A stretch of 64,000 nucleotides of DNA from Liopterus haemorrhoidalis (GCA_963971575.1 OZ020619.1:20714813-20778812), one strand, 5' to 3'. Positions 12,101-22,589 are shown, numbered from the stretch's first letter. Numbers and translations are program-made. Notes: a model not told the origin generated them from the letters alone.

Positions 12101-13043
12101 CTGCTACTTGTTTTGTACGATAATATAAAAATGACGCATGAAGGTTTTGGGATGCTTTTAAATAATATAAAAGAAATTTTATTTGTTGAGTTTATTTACA
12201 GGTTCCATCATGAGGTTCATGGCTGTACTATTTATTTTGCAAATGCTGCAGGCATAAACAATGATATCTTGATTGTTTTCACTCATATTGTTTTGTAGAA
12301 ATAATAACTTATATTTTTACCATAAAAACACTATTGCACAGATTGCCGCACGATCTGAATTTGTGACGACTATGCAACACAAACTGCACTGCATGATATT
12401 TGCTGAACGATCGTGCAGCACAGAGCACACAAAAACTTTATATCGAACGTTTTTTGTGTAAATTATGCACAATGTGTAGATTATTAGCTTATGCCGAACG
12501 CACCGAATGTTGTGCAAGCCTTTTACCACGCCTACTTTACTTGTAGAAAAAATCGCGTGAACACACTTGCACTGTAATCGCAGCCTTAGTACATACTAGT
12601 ATCTCATATTAAATTAGTATTTCTTGATCGCCTAAAAATCTAATCGCGAAATTTTTAAAAATATATAACTTTTAATATTTTTTGTAGGACAATTTATTTC
12701 GTCCGACGCCGATTTATTTCATAATGCAAAATCTATTTGTTTATTTATTTATTTTATTATTATTTTTTTTTTTTTTTTTACTAAAGAAATATTTAAAATA
12801 ATATTTTCACCGGCCCCCGTATAAATTTTGTATAATATGCCAGTGGTAAATTTTAAGCACTAGGTCAGATGAATGGTGATTCAGATGACAGTACATTCAT
12901 AACAATTTTAATAACAATTTTTTCGATCTGTTAAAATTATAATTTACTAAACCGCCAATATTTCTTTTATAGAATCACCAAGGCATTCGCAAACCAGTGA
13001 AGTTTATAAGAAAAAAGAAGAAAACGTAACAGAACAATCATGA
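139..13043 (+). CDS. SLC17-family anion/phosphate transporter (MFS), seven exons, 5' end outside window
   Basis: Coding exons with AG/GT borders and matching phase: 139-457, 576-796, 1916-2065, 2123-2255, 4452-4696, 9639-9780, 12973-13043 (stop TGA 13041-13043). They total 1281 nt, about 426 residues, and lack the N-terminus. Seen: FFWGYVVSQVPAGQLGAIYG with a following GPKYL loop, the family signature around RIMQGLSQGFFFPSMHTMLA followed by WIPPSERARLG, then FGTVLAMPTSGYLAES, WRAIFTSLPMWSLIIAHCG, NSIG/HWIPA across an exon border, and NHIDLAPKHAGTMMGITNG. Several hydrophobic spans fit the second to twelfth helices of a 12-TM MFS protein, and the tail is short and charged. Known of the family: sialin, vesicular glutamate and Na/phosphate transporters; the substrate cannot be set from sequence. 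The gene looks intact where visible. A possible AATAAA lies at 13065. Introns hold many transposons. It converges on the PIG-X gene at 17-22 kb. Confidence 0.93.
964..1140. mobile_element. Degenerate MITE, CAGTCTGTTT family (copy 1)
   Basis: The right end reads as the reverse of TAGTCTGTTTCTTTGATTTA followed by AGCGGAACTAG. The left end carries the weaker inverse TTTTAGCAGAACTAAATG. It shares ends with the copies at 3667, 4133, 16053 and 18863. It lies in the intron between SLC17 exons 2 and 3. The rest of this intron (1141-1915) shows only AT-rich sequence with nothing recognised. Confidence 0.55.
2569..2975. repeat. Minisatellite, about four units of ~115 bp with GC-rich palindromic cores
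   Basis: Each unit has GATTATACCTAGGAAATCCT, then CTGCTTAATGCGTGTCGTTT, then a GC-rich core around GGGCCGGGTACGGCCCGCGG, then GGTATAGCTGTTT. Units start near 2573, 2689, 2803 and 2917; the last lacks the GC core. It sits inside an SLC17 intron and stands out by base composition. Confidence 0.85.
2980..3200. repeat. Dispersed repeat, copy 1 (second copy at 8062-8282)
   Basis: Shared blocks with 8062-8282 include TTGATCAAGCCAAGGTATAT, CTGACTGGAGAGCTAAG, TCTCGCTAAGTGAGCTGCT and AGCGTTACGGTCTGACACAC. Class unknown. 3200-3660 shows no recognised feature apart from a GC-richer stretch at 3220-3400. Confidence 0.7.
3667..3848. mobile_element. MITE, CAGTCTGTTT family (copy 2)
   Basis: The left end contains GGTTTAAGCGGAACTGAATGG and the right end the inverse, CCGCTTAAATCAAAGAAACA. 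It lies in the SLC17 intron 2256-4451. Confidence 0.6.
4133..4300. mobile_element. MITE, CAGTCTGTTT family (copy 3)
   Basis: The left end is TAGTCGGTTTCTTTGGTCTG and the right end contains TTTAGTTCCGCTTAAACATT. It is more diverged than the other copies. Same SLC17 intron as copy 2. Confidence 0.5.
4741..5534. other. Intron sequence, nothing recognised
   Basis: This is the first part of the SLC17 intron 4697-9638. It has moderate GC at 4800-4880 and an open - strand frame at 5116-5340 that I do not recognise. From 5536 a short repeat starts (ACTAGCAGACCCGTTGCCAA) that also occurs at 2458. Confidence 0.4.
5815..6119. mobile_element. MITE with GTAAGAACAAACTAG inverted repeats
   Basis: The left end contains TTCACTTTTGTAAGAACAAA followed by CTAGATCTGGTTA. 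The right end has the inverse TTTGTTCTTACAAAAGTGAA. It is related to 15255-15577, which shares AAACTAGATCTGGTTA. This is the third nesting level inside the SLC17 intron. Confidence 0.75.
6480..6785 (+). pseudogene. hAT transposase C-terminal (dimerisation) region, frameshifted
   Basis: Translation of the + strand gives KNPDLQVLLQFSINLL, then YAPITSFDV, which fits the conserved hAT C-terminal dimerisation motif (APxTSxxxERxFS). A frame change follows, and the alternate frame reads FSDENLAKYLMISLN before a stop, the usual end of this domain. So it is a remnant with at least one frameshift. It belongs to the nested element 5673-7287. Confidence 0.7.
7516..7990 (+). pseudogene. hAT transposase N-terminal region with BED-type zinc finger, broken
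   Basis: ATG at 7516 begins MSDSDTRESFGA. After a frame change, the + strand reads CIQCQPKVEIKEYKNSSSNF followed by ISHLK and a later H, compatible with a BED finger (CxxC...HxxxxxH), then TLSQQKFEEDITKYVI. The same protein start occurs in the second hAT copy at 24020-24180. Interrupted frames make it inactive. Confidence 0.65.
8062..8282. repeat. Dispersed repeat, copy 2
   Basis: Second copy of the 2980-3200 repeat, about 80% alike by eye, ending in a TA run into which the MITE 8283-8485 inserted. Confidence 0.7.
8283..8485. mobile_element. MITE with perfect 35-bp inverted repeats, TA-flanked
   Basis: It starts CAGAGTGATTATTTAATGGC and ends with the exact inverse; 35 of 35 bases match (8283-8317 against 8451-8485). 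TA lies on both sides, consistent with the Tc1/mariner group. The perfect arms suggest recent activity. 8490-9640 is intronic, with no recognised element apart from simple repeats near 9030. Confidence 0.9.
9850..10103. mobile_element. hAT-type MITE (CAGTGGCGCA ends)
   Basis: Ends are CAGTGGCGCA and TGCGCCACTG. Flanking 8-bp copies GCTCCATA (9842-9849) and GCTCCTTA (10104-10111) match at 7 of 8. The interior has GTGAGGACC-T(n) blocks like those in the element at 63252. It lies in the last SLC17 intron, just after exon 6. Confidence 0.88.
10205..10718. mobile_element. Foldback MITE with ~60-bp inverted arms
   Basis: The left arm contains AAACTCGTACGGC, then TTTATTATAGTATCACAACG, then CTAAATAATATTTA. 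The right arm carries the inverse with a few differences. Class undecided. It lies in the last SLC17 intron. Confidence 0.75.
10790..12585. mobile_element. PIF/Harbinger-like non-autonomous element (TTA target duplication)
   Basis: Ends are CGCTGCGATTACAGTGCAAG and CTTGCACTGTAATCGCAGCC, flanked by TTA at 10787-10789 and 12586-12588. A 3-bp TTA duplication suits PIF/Harbinger. No transposase is recognised inside. A second inverted-repeat element (11918-12504) is nested in it. All within the last SLC17 intron. Confidence 0.8.
11918..12504. mobile_element. Inverted-repeat element GGTGCGTTCGGCATAA, nested
   Basis: GGTGCGTTCGGCATAA at the left and its exact inverse TTATGCCGAACGCACC at 12489-12504. 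No clear target duplication and no coding capacity recognised. Confidence 0.75.
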
Positions 13044-13834
13044 TCCAGAGAAAACGTAAAGAATAATAAATTACTTTGAAAGGGCGCAACTACATTAAAA
13101 ATTAACGCCATTTGAAGCTGTGATAGATACACCATTTTCTGGTGGATATAAATATAGTGCTGATAATTTTAATAGTAATAATATAAATTATACTTAATTA
13201 GGAGCGTTAGAATAAAGACATAATGGTACATATATCGTACCTATGCAATAACCTATTCCAAATTTATCGTAATTAATTCCATATTCACTGTTAGAATTTG
13301 AAACTTGTGATGATTTATTTGAAGCAAACTATACGAAAGGAGAGTGAGCAATGATTTTTATTTTATTTTTTATATAGAATAACATACATAGGAAATATAT
13401 ATAAATAAAAAGTCTCAACTGATCGTAGAATTTAAAAAATTCACACGTCAACATCCAGCTAATAGACCTAAACTATCTAGCTATATAAAAAACCTAAACC
13501 ACTACCACCTATATCTGCGGTGGGCAAACATTTTTAAAGAAGTCCAGTTTGCGCAAATAGTGACTAAAAGAGCCGCACCAGAAATAATAATAATAATAAT
13601 AATCGCTTCTTTTTTAAATATTGCGTATATTTGATGTAAATTTTTTTTCAAGTTTAAAATTTTGTGTAGTGTAAAATATTTTATCTTTCCTAATTTAATC
13701 TCCTTCGAACCTCTTATAATAACGTTGTTAGCAATGCTTAACAGTTACCAAAACACCTGTATAGCTAACTGCATAATTTTTCTACCGTAACTAAATCTAT
13801 CTTATCTGATCTAATTTAAAATCTTTCACGTAAT

Positions 13835-13982
13835 CAGTGTCGTAACTAGGCAGGTGCAACAGGTTCACAGGGTCCAAGCCGAAAGGGGGCCGAATAATCT
13901 TCGATGGGGGGCCAAGTTAGACTGTGGATAATCTTTTTGTGCAACCATGCACAGGGCCCAGAAAAAGCTAGTTACGATTCTG
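13835..13982. mobile_element. hAT-type MITE, 148 bp, perfect 8-bp duplication
   Basis: Starts CAGTGTCGTAACTAG and ends CTAGTTACGATTCTG. CACGTAAT is repeated exactly on both sides (13827-13834 and 13983-13990). It sits between the convergent SLC17 and PIG-X genes. 13071-13834 otherwise shows only AT-rich sequence and a hAT-end-like GCGGTGGGCAAAC near 13517. Confidence 0.9.
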
Positions 13983-14528
13983 CACGTAATAAAAATTCAA
14001 TAAATTCGAATATGTTTATTGAAAATTGTGATAAATAAATAAAATGTTTTAACACTGAACAATGCAATCGAATCAATGTCACTGCGCGCTTGTAATGCGG
14101 GGCAAGCCTAGTGACAAGGACGGTCTTTGAGTTCGGGATATCTGCTGGTAGAGGGAACAAGGACGCTAGATTGTAATAAAATGTAATAAATGAGCGAAGA
14201 TTGTAATAAATGAGCGAAGGTACTCAATTTTTCTGGTGCACAGCAACGATGGCTATTTGCACCTACACAGATAATATTTATGACTAGAATATTATTAACT
14301 TAAATAAAACGATAAATAAATAAATATACTTGTTATACATAATAAAAGAAGCTATATGTGAACAAAAATTCGAAAAATTGAATAGACGCAGGGCGATGGT
14401 ACGAGGCTGTAAGGAGACAGTTACTATTATATCACGGACAGTAAGTATATCATTAAAATAAGGTGCAAGAGTTCGATTCCATCAAAAAGAGTATCAGCCT
14501 GTCCATGAGTATCTGTGATCATCTAAGG

Positions 14529-14756
14529 CAGCGATTCTTAACCGGGGGGTTCCGAAAAGACCAATCGGGGGTCCCGAAATTAAAAGAAAAAATTTAATTT
14601 TTACCAGTTTTTGCTTTTAAAATTAAAGTAAACTTAATTATTAAACAATAAATTATTAAGAACATTTAAAATATTATTTCAAAAATTTTCTTGGGGGGTC
14701 CAGAAAATATTTTAGGCTAGTTGGGGTCCCGAGTATAAAAAGTTTAAGAACTGCTG
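14529..14756. mobile_element. hAT-type MITE, 228 bp, perfect 8-bp duplication
   Basis: Starts CAGCGATTCTTAACC and ends TTAAGAACTGCTG. ATCTAAGG is duplicated exactly at 14521-14528 and 14757-14764. Confidence 0.92.
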
Positions 14757-14989
14757 ATCTAAGGCAACTGACAGATGCACGCACTATGTAGCACAGTCCA
14801 ATCTATGTAACACAAATAGGAGGCTCCTTCTCGGAAGAGATAGATTGTTTGAGCAGGAAGAATTCTGCGGTTTATCGTCTCCCTTACCTGACACCAGATG
14901 TTTTAGATGACCTTTTTCGTCATCTAAAATATGAAATTCCCATCATAAGAGCCAACCGCAAATTTTGCACGGGCCTGTGCAAGTGAGCG

Positions 14990-15200
14990 TTAACTATAGT
15001 TAATTAACCATTTTCTATTGTGCATTGTGCGAGAGCGGGACTCTGGGCGACTGTCCAGATCAGCCGCTGCATTACCTGTAATACCAACATGTCCAGGGAT
15101 CCAAAACAGCACTACCATCACATTCACACTGTGCAGTAGCAGCCGGATCTTTAGTGCAAGAGGGTGCACTGGATCTGGTGAGGCTAAGTGGTTAGAACTT
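14990..15200 (-). pseudogene. LINE RNase H fragment
   Basis: The - strand reads HPLALKIRLLLHSVNV, then FWIPGHVGITGNAAADLDSR, which fits the C-terminal RNase H motif of I/Jockey/R1-type LINEs (WIPGHxGIxGNExAD). Only about 60 residues remain, with no flanking reverse transcriptase. 14765-14989 is not recognised. Confidence 0.75.
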
Positions 15201-15254
15201 CTTAATAAAAAAAAATCATTTTTATTTAATACTGCACACAATTAAAATAATATA

Positions 15255-15577
15255 ATCTGTCTCATTTTGTAATACGAAACTAGATCTGGTTACTTTGGTG
15301 ACTGTTGTGGTGTAAATAGGCTTTTATGGAAACATGTGAACTTGTAAATCTGGCGTTTAAATATTTGGTTAAGTTTTATTATACCGAGGTTATATTCACT
15401 CAAATACTATATATGTCAGATAACAATATATGTCAGATATATGTCAAAATTGTGATAGACATGTCAAATATTATGAAAGGTGCCACTTCAGAATTACCAC
15501 CCTAAGATGATATTTTAAATATACAACATAAAAAATGAAATTTCCCTCTTAGTTTCGTATTACAAAATGAGACAGAT
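15255..15577. mobile_element. MITE with TCTGTCTCATTTTGTAATAC inverted repeats
   Basis: The left end, ATCTGTCTCATTTTGTAATA then CGAAACTAGATCTGGTTA, is mirrored at the right. Related to 5815-6119 by the inner AAACTAGATCTGGTTA. 15578-16050 holds nothing recognised. Confidence 0.85.
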
Positions 15578-16052
15578 AATAACTGCACATTTGAATTTAA
15601 GAACCACCCAACAAAATAACCTTTGATAGTGGAAATATGTATACGTCACACTGGACCGTATACAGGGCCAATACAGGACCGTATTTCGTAACACTATTAT
15701 TTCCTCCTTTTCCTTTTCAAAACATATTGTGGCCCTATCACACAGATATAACAATTTTCAAGAACGTTCGAAGTTAGCACTACTTATGCCATTGATGGAC
15801 TTTGCCTTTGGAGGACACCAAAATGCTAACAAATATAGAAGGTAATCAAACATATGTTACACACAATTTTCTGCTAACCAACCTTTTCCTCATATATTAA
15901 TTCTTTTATTTTTTTGCACAGTGACTGCATTAAAATAAATAAATATGAACAACATATTTACCAATTTTTATGTAAATTTTATTACAGTAACAAAAAATAC
16001 AATAATAAGTAGACATATTTATTTAATATGTATATGAATTTTTCATCACATA

Positions 16053-16459
16053 CAGTCTGTTTCAAACGCTTAGGCGGAACTAAATGGGAATTTCGTTCTT
16101 TTAAGTTGTCACGACAAGGGACCTTTCTTGGGTTATTTCATTTTTCACGTTGTAACGTCAAAATTTAAAATTACAACAATGAAACCATGGAAACGAATGA
16201 CCTATGTCAAAATTAAATTATTTTTTTATATATTTTAATGACAAAAAAATAAATAAATGGGAAATTTGTATTAAGAATTACACAAAAAATCAAAATATAA
16301 AGAAATTGACATTTTAAAATGATATTAACCTTAACCAAAAAATGTTTATTGTAAGTATAATTTACAAAGCTTAAACAAAACGGCCGAAAAGCACGATTTA
16401 AGCGATGAAAGTAACTAAATTGCAAAATCTAGTTCCGCCTAAGCGTTTGAAACAGACTG
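16053..16459. mobile_element. Tc1/mariner-type MITE, CAGTCTGTTT family (best copy)
   Basis: Starts CAGTCTGTTTCAAACGCTTA then GGCGGAACTA, and ends with the inverse. TA flanks both sides (16051-16052, 16460-16461). This is the cleanest copy of the family that also occurs at 964, 3667, 4133 and 18863. 16460-17095 is AT-rich and featureless. Confidence 0.9.
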
Positions 16460-17095
16460 TATTTTAATAACGGTACTTTTCGACTTTTTGATATAACAAA
16501 TTTATCAATAATTTTATCTAACAATCTAACAATCAAGTTACGTCGCTTTCAATAAATTAAATTTTAAGCTCTGATTGCATTTCATAAAATATTGTTCGTT
16601 TTAAAACTGGAAGAGATCGTTCACCATTTGTATTTCAAATCTGTGTTGTTAGAAATATCTTAAACATAGGAATTTTGTGTAGTTTTTTGGATTCTCACTA
16701 AATAAAATATTGATGTTGTTAATTAGAATATGCTCCTTATTAAAGTTCTAGCTTACTAGTTTCGCTCATTCGAGCATTAGCAAAGCTAAAAAAGAACAAA
16801 AGAGTGAAAAATATAATTTTGATAATATACAAATGTAATAAATATGGTAAAATGGTTTTTAAAATAGTTTCCAAATTAGGGAAGGTCATTTGAAGACAAT
16901 CAAATGGTGAGTTTTTGTAAGTCAGTTTAAATTCGCATTAGCGTTGCTAAAGGTATATTGGCGTAAAATATTGTAGCACCACGAAAAATATTGTGTCGCA
17001 ACTTAAGTTCTAATACAAGGGTAGCCAAACTGGGCCTCATTTATATAATTGATGTTGGTCTTATTTGCTAAGTAGAATTACAATTATACCCTATT

Positions 17096-17101
17096 TTTAT
17101 T
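17096..17101 (-). terminator. Candidate poly(A) signal of the PIG-X gene
   Basis: AATAAA on the - strand about 180 nt downstream of the stop codon at 17279. A run of G on the + strand (17166-17178) lies between. Position is plausible; no transcript evidence. Confidence 0.4.
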
Positions 17102-17278
17102 ATTACTGAACAATAATGTACTAATATAATTAATTATATACACATGTAAACGGTGGGTTGAGAGGAGGGGGGGGGGGGTAGGAGTTGTTCTTAGAAATAG
17201 TTTGTTAGAACTAAGCGGTGAATTGAAATATTTTGACGAACAATGATCTAGATAAAATCAACGCTGGTTAGAAAGGTT

Positions 17279-19462
17279 TTACAATACTGTAGTAGATAAT
17301 ATTGACAATATATAAATACATCCTGCACAGGCTACTAATAACGTAACAATAGAAACTAATGGATAATGGTCTAAATCCCCAATAGGAACCAACATCTCAA
17401 TGTCATTAGTTATCTGAAACAAATAAAAAATTTAGGATTAAATTCTAAGCAAAGTTTCAAAACTAGCAGCATATACTTTTCTACGTGAAAATATAAATAA
17501 TAGGAAAATGCTAGGGTTTCTAATCAAACGTAGATGGACGTATACGTAGAAACGTTCACGTAGATTATTCATATTTATATATTTCACGTCTGTTTTTACG
17601 TACGTCCAATAGGAAAGAATAGAAAACGACAAAACATACTCCACACCCAACATTTGTTGGGTTCACGGTATTGAAATAAGGGAAATAAATAATTACCATG
17701 GTTAGATTATTGTTTAATAATGAATATATATTATTTAATATATAATAGATAAACTATGTGCTTTAGATATTCTGTGTTAACGACTTTGTTTGTGACTAAT
17801 TAGTATAACAGTAACAATAAAAATTGCTAGCATTGCTAAATCGTCGTCCATATTATTTGACGAATACATGTTATTCGACACTTTTTAAGAAACTTCTTTT
17901 CCAAAGATGTTAATTTCTTTAAATTAGTTTTGACACGATATTCTAAGTTTATTGGAAACCAAAATCTACGTTCTACGTTTTATTTCCACGTATTACGTCT
18001 ACGTCAATTGGAAACCATCCTTCAGAAAAATCCAACCATATTTATAAGTTTTAATCCTTTACATTAAAAAAAACAGTAGTTTTTTCTAATTAAGTAGGAT
18101 TAAAACGTATTACAACCTAACTTAGCCGCACTCTACTGGTTACTGATTATGTTAGTAATCTATTAATTGATAATTTAACAATTAAAACTAGAAATAATTT
18201 GCAAAGTATTGAAAGGAGAATCTAAACAATTAGGTTATTATTTTTTCTTTTTGCCTCTGCATTGTTCGTTTGATAGTGTTAAACATTAAAAATGGTTATT
18301 ATAAGAGGCACAAGACTAGCGTTAAGATGATTCTTTAGACTTTTTTCTACTACACCAGTGCTACTCAATATGTGGTTCGCGGACAAGTTTTGTTTCAAAA
18401 ACGTTTATTACTAGGCAGCGACTAGATTTCACTTAAAATTTTATTTGTCACCAAACCAACCTAGACTAACAAAAAAGAATCGAGTTTATTAGCCTCATTC
18501 AAAATACTGTATTTACTCATTTTAAAGATTTTATAATAGTATTTTTTTATATGCTGAAGTGCATAATTCTTATTATTTGTTATTATATAACTAATTTAGT
18601 CTAAAAATAAGAAAGTATTTTAACTATATTTAAAATTTGTTTCATTTACACACAAATATTAATCACAGTAAAGTTTGACAAGCACTGCCTTACAATTAAT
18701 GTATAACAATTAATCTAATACTCTATCCAACGACTTGAGTGCACTACAAGAGAGATAGAGTTAAAAATTTAAGACTTGTGAATGGTGGAAAAGCGAGGGA
18801 AGTTTATACTATGTTAAATAAAGTGACTAGCAGCACCTCTACCTAAAAGTATATACACCGTATAGTCTGTTTATTTGGTTTAAGCAGAACAAGATTTTGA
18901 AATTTAGTAACTTTTAACGATTGAATGAGGATTTTGATCATTTTGTTAAACAAAAACTTAATTCAATCGTTAAAAAGTGAGTCCGTGACAACTTAAGAAA
19001 ACTAAAATTCCATTTAATTCAGTTTAAACGTTTGGAATAGAATATATATTTTGATAGTTTTCGTTTTCGATAGTTTACGATATGTTTATGAATAAAATAA
19101 CAATAAATATATTATATAAATTGAGTTTTAATTTTTTTTTATTGAATACATAGTTATTATAGTCCGTTGAAACGTTAGAATGCAGTACAGAGCAAATGGA
19201 GTAGTTCTTTTTCATACTCTCTAACGGGTTTTTTCAATAACACCCTCCTTTTCTATCTTGGTGAGGCTGCCAGCTGTAAAACACGATGTTCGTTGAAAAC
19301 GTGGTACCAATGGTTGTTCATTTTTCCCTGATACTTTTGCCATTTAATTTCAATAAATTATCAACAATGGAATATAAAATTACGCTTAATATTTTGGACC
19401 TACGGGTAGATATCTTACACCTACGGGTAGAACCTTACACCTACGAGTAGACGAAGTTTACG

Positions 19463-19522
<60 letters not shown>

Positions 19523-22500
19523 TGGGTTCGTTGGCATATTGGACACTTTTACAACATTTGTCAACACCGCTCCCATTTCCCACAAGAGCAATACTGCATT
19601 CTAACGTTTGAACGGACTATAGTTACCCATATTAAAAAATGTCATATTTTTTCACATTTTCTCCGTGTAAATCGGCCTCACAGTTTGTACATTCAAGTCG
19701 TTGGACACAGTATATCATATTTAGCAGGGACGGCCCAGGCGTCGACCGCGGTCGACCACAAGGCCTCTGAAAGTCACCCGCGAAGCTGACTTGAACATTG
19801 ACAAATCATAGTGATAAATTCAGAGCGTACTTAGATAAAAAAAAATAATAATAAAAAAGTAAAAATTCAAAATTATTCTCTGCAATTAGTAGATTTTTTT
19901 AAAAATATTTTCGATAGAACTTATTTCTGCAGAAAACACAGCTAAAAAGAATTATTTCAGTTAATATTAAATGCGATGTACATTTAAAATCAATGGCTTT
20001 AAATGTGAGCTTCTGAAAATTAATAACCGGTGATAAATATCCAAATATTTGGAGAGTTGTTGCATATTTCAATGCCTTTTTTATGCGAACATATTTATGC
20101 GAATCTGCATTTTCCTGCATGAATACGGCAAAAACATAATAGATCACAATAATCGGATCTACATTTGTAATCATGTTTAAGATTTAGTATAAGTTCATAC
20201 GAGCCAAATTTTGGCAAATTTGTCGAAACTATCCAAAATCAAGTGTCATCAAATTAAAAAAATTCCATTGTTTTTGTTTTTTTTTCTGTTTTTTTTTTTT
20301 GAAAAATTAGCTCCTAATTTATTTTAATAAAATTGTAAAACAATAATTTTCTTCTTTTTTTCTATATTTTCTTAAATCTTAAAATTTGTGAGTACCTAAA
20401 AAATCGTTTAAAATAACACCAATTTGTAAGTAAAAAAACGTAGTCGCCCGCGGGAACACCTACACCAAAAAAGTCGCCCCTAAGGTCTAAAAGTTTGGCC
20501 ATCCCTGATATATAGCCTACTATATTATTTGCCAAAACAGCCTTAAAGATACTTACATCTTGATATGAAATGTTATTCCACTTGCAATTATTCTTATTAC
20601 TGTAAGAACAAGGGGCATCTACTTTATTTTTCTGATCACAGAATTTTACATTATCTCTACATCTAATTAATACTGAAGTCGAAGGAATTTCTACTTTGCC
20701 ATACCTACAACAAAATGATCAAGAAATTATTATTTCTGCCTAAATTAAAATTTAAGTTGAATGTTTCATTAAGGCACAGTCTTTCCACCTTCAGGTAAAC
20801 CTCTAGGTAACTATCTGACAGATAAGGATATGGGATACTTTCTGTGCTGAATAAATGTCATCCCGTCTTTCAATACAAATTTATCTATCAGTTAGTTATC
20901 TAACGGATAATGAGACTGTCGTACTGAATTCACTGACTGATATTGACATTTATTCAGCAAATGAAGTTCCAGATAACCTTATCTGTCAGATAGTTACCCA
21001 GAGGTTTACCTGAAGGTGGAGAGACCGGGCCTTAAATAAATGTTTTATTATAAACTAGCTCGCGTTCCCGTTGAGGTTAAATCATCTCTCCCTCTATCTC
21101 TCTGCCTCCCTTGCCCTGTACACAAACCGCTTGAGACAATAGCAGTGTTTTTTAGTTTGTTTATACAAATTATGATGATTTAAGGCATATAAAGAGGTTT
21201 AAGACTGCGGAAAGATTTTTTTTATCGGTTTAGCCCTCCCTTAGTTTTACGTAATACAGAAATGTACTAACTTACATATTAGTAGAGATTAGAAAAAAAT
21301 AAAATAAGAAAATTGAAAAGGGCATTTTGCCACAAGTACTTTTGTAAGGCCCAGTCTTTCCATTAATTTTTATCAGTAGATGATTATTTATACAAAAAAA
21401 TATTCAAAATTATTTAACATACCCTCCAGTAATTTGCGCTCTTTGGTACCTCAGATGAATTGGTAACTCCAATGTAAATTTTTCAATTAATGTCTCCTTT
21501 GTGTATAAAAAAGCAGTATGAGGTTCCGACAGATGTAATGGTGATTCAGTGTCAATGTTACCAGGTACAAGTGCATAAAGCTAAAATACATTTGTTAGAA
21601 AAGCATGCTGTTCAATTCTACTATTCAACAATTACTGCAATAACATTACAAAAATTATTAACGGTTATATATACAAAGTTATATAGAACTTATTTGGTAA
21701 AATGCGCAACTAGTTGGTATACAGACTATAAGGAAAGACCTGACATTTACGCGAGAGATTAAAAGTAAATTCGATTGACAGTGCCACAAAAAGAAAGAGA
21801 CAGAAAAATGTCTCCTTTTATGCATGTATTTAAAATGCATTTTTATTTATAGGAGAATAATGTGTTAGAGAGAATTTACATTATTGCGTAATTATAAATT
21901 TAATAATACTCAATTCTCAACAACTGTTAAGACAATATGTGCTAAGGAATACACTCATTCCGGTATCTCTTGCAGCACACAAGGAACACTCTGGCAAATT
22001 TCTCACATTATCCGAGACTCAAATCTACCAGAAAAACGACCCAATGGATACGCTTAATTTTTTACTTTTATGTTATGCTGCTAACAAGATATATCTTGTA
22101 TTTAAGATCTGTTATTTTTATTGCGTGATATTGCTGACACTGAAAGTGTAGCAAAACTTAAAATTAATTTTCCACTGTTTATTTTGTAACCGTTGAAGTA
22201 ACTGATACATATTTTTGTAATTTAATGCAATAGCTCATTGTTATTATACAAATACTGACTTTATCAACTCTAATTAAATCTGCTAACTGATCAGGGTTGA
22301 CAAATAATCCTGCTGGTATATCTTGCTTTAGTGCCATCCGACATGCAGCCGTTTCCAAGAAATTTAAATTATCAGCAGTTAGTTCTATAAGCCACTTGAG
22401 GTTTCTAAAAATATGAATTTTATATATACTTCACATAAAATTACATTTATTATTGTATTACCTGTGAAAACCTTCGTTTTCTACATTTCCCGTTACTAAT

Positions 22501-22589
22501 ACATTAATTTTGGTACAATTTTCTTGCAGAGAATAACACTGCAATAATAGAGGTAGAAAACAAAAAATTAACATATAGCTTAATGCCAT
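17279..22589 (-). CDS. PIGX: PIG-X homologue, GPI mannosyltransferase I stabilising subunit, five exons
   Basis: Exons (- strand): 22589-22462, 22404-22260, 21580-21423, 20705-20557, 17413-17279 (stop TAA), all with GT/AG borders; about 237 residues. Seen: a signal-peptide-like start MALSYMLIFCFLPLLL, a lumenal part with IPAGLFVNPDQLADL and LELPIHLRYQRAQITGG, then VEIPSTSVLIRC, four further cysteines, and a C-terminal helix LVSIVTLLVACAGCIYILSI after VPIGDLDHYP. Known of the family: PIG-X (yeast Pbn1) is a type I ER membrane glycoprotein that stabilises PIG-M, which adds the first mannose to the GPI anchor. Odd: exon 3 ends with two bases of a codon and exon 4 starts so that the frame is off by one; one G fewer in the GGG at 20699-20701 would restore it. 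This could be an assembly error or a real lesion. Confidence 0.85.
17511..18022. mobile_element. Inverted-repeat element rich in ACGTAGA motifs (copy 1)
   Basis: The left part GGTTTCTAATCAAACGTAGA is mirrored by TACGTCAATTGGAAACCAT at the right. Many ACGTAGA/TCTACGT units lie inside. A second copy lies at 40735-41530. It is in PIG-X intron 4. Confidence 0.7.
18356..18687. mobile_element. hAT-like MITE (CAGTGCTACTCAA ends)
   Basis: Starts CAGTGCTACTCAATATGTGG and ends AAGTTTGACAAGCACTG. The flanks do not give a clean 8-bp duplication, so the borders are likely but the class rests on the CAGTG ends. In PIG-X intron 4. Confidence 0.6.
18863..19042. mobile_element. MITE, CAGTCTGTTT family (copy 5)
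   Basis: Left end TAGTCTGTTTATTTGGTTTA then AGCAGAACAAGA; right end AGTTTAAACGTTTGGAATAG. In PIG-X intron 4. Confidence 0.6.
19160..19619. mobile_element. TA-flanked MITE with internal (AT)n run
   Basis: TAGTCCGTTGAAACGTTAGA at the left is mirrored at the right (TCTAACGTTTGAACGGACTA), with TA duplicated at 19158-19159 and 19620-19621. It contains three CTACGGGTAG-like steps near 19400 and an (AT)n microsatellite at 19464-19519. The window's first 17 bases are another copy's end. Confidence 0.88.
19725..20507. mobile_element. hAT-type element, 783 bp
   Basis: Ends are CAGGGACGGCC and GTTTGGCCATCCCTG, flanked by ATATTTAG (19717-19724) and ATATATAG (20508-20515), 7 of 8 matching. A - strand open frame at 19899-20174 is not recognised. 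It ends 49 bp from PIG-X exon 4. Confidence 0.85.
20773..21031. mobile_element. TTAA-flanked MITE (piggyBac-type target)
   Basis: GGCACAGTCTTTCCACCTTC at the left is mirrored by GGTGGAGAGACCGGGCC at the right. TTAA at 20769-20772 and 21032-21035. Inner arms around CTATCTGACAGATAAGG are also inverted. A fragment of the same end occurs at 21346. It lies in PIG-X intron 3. Confidence 0.85.
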
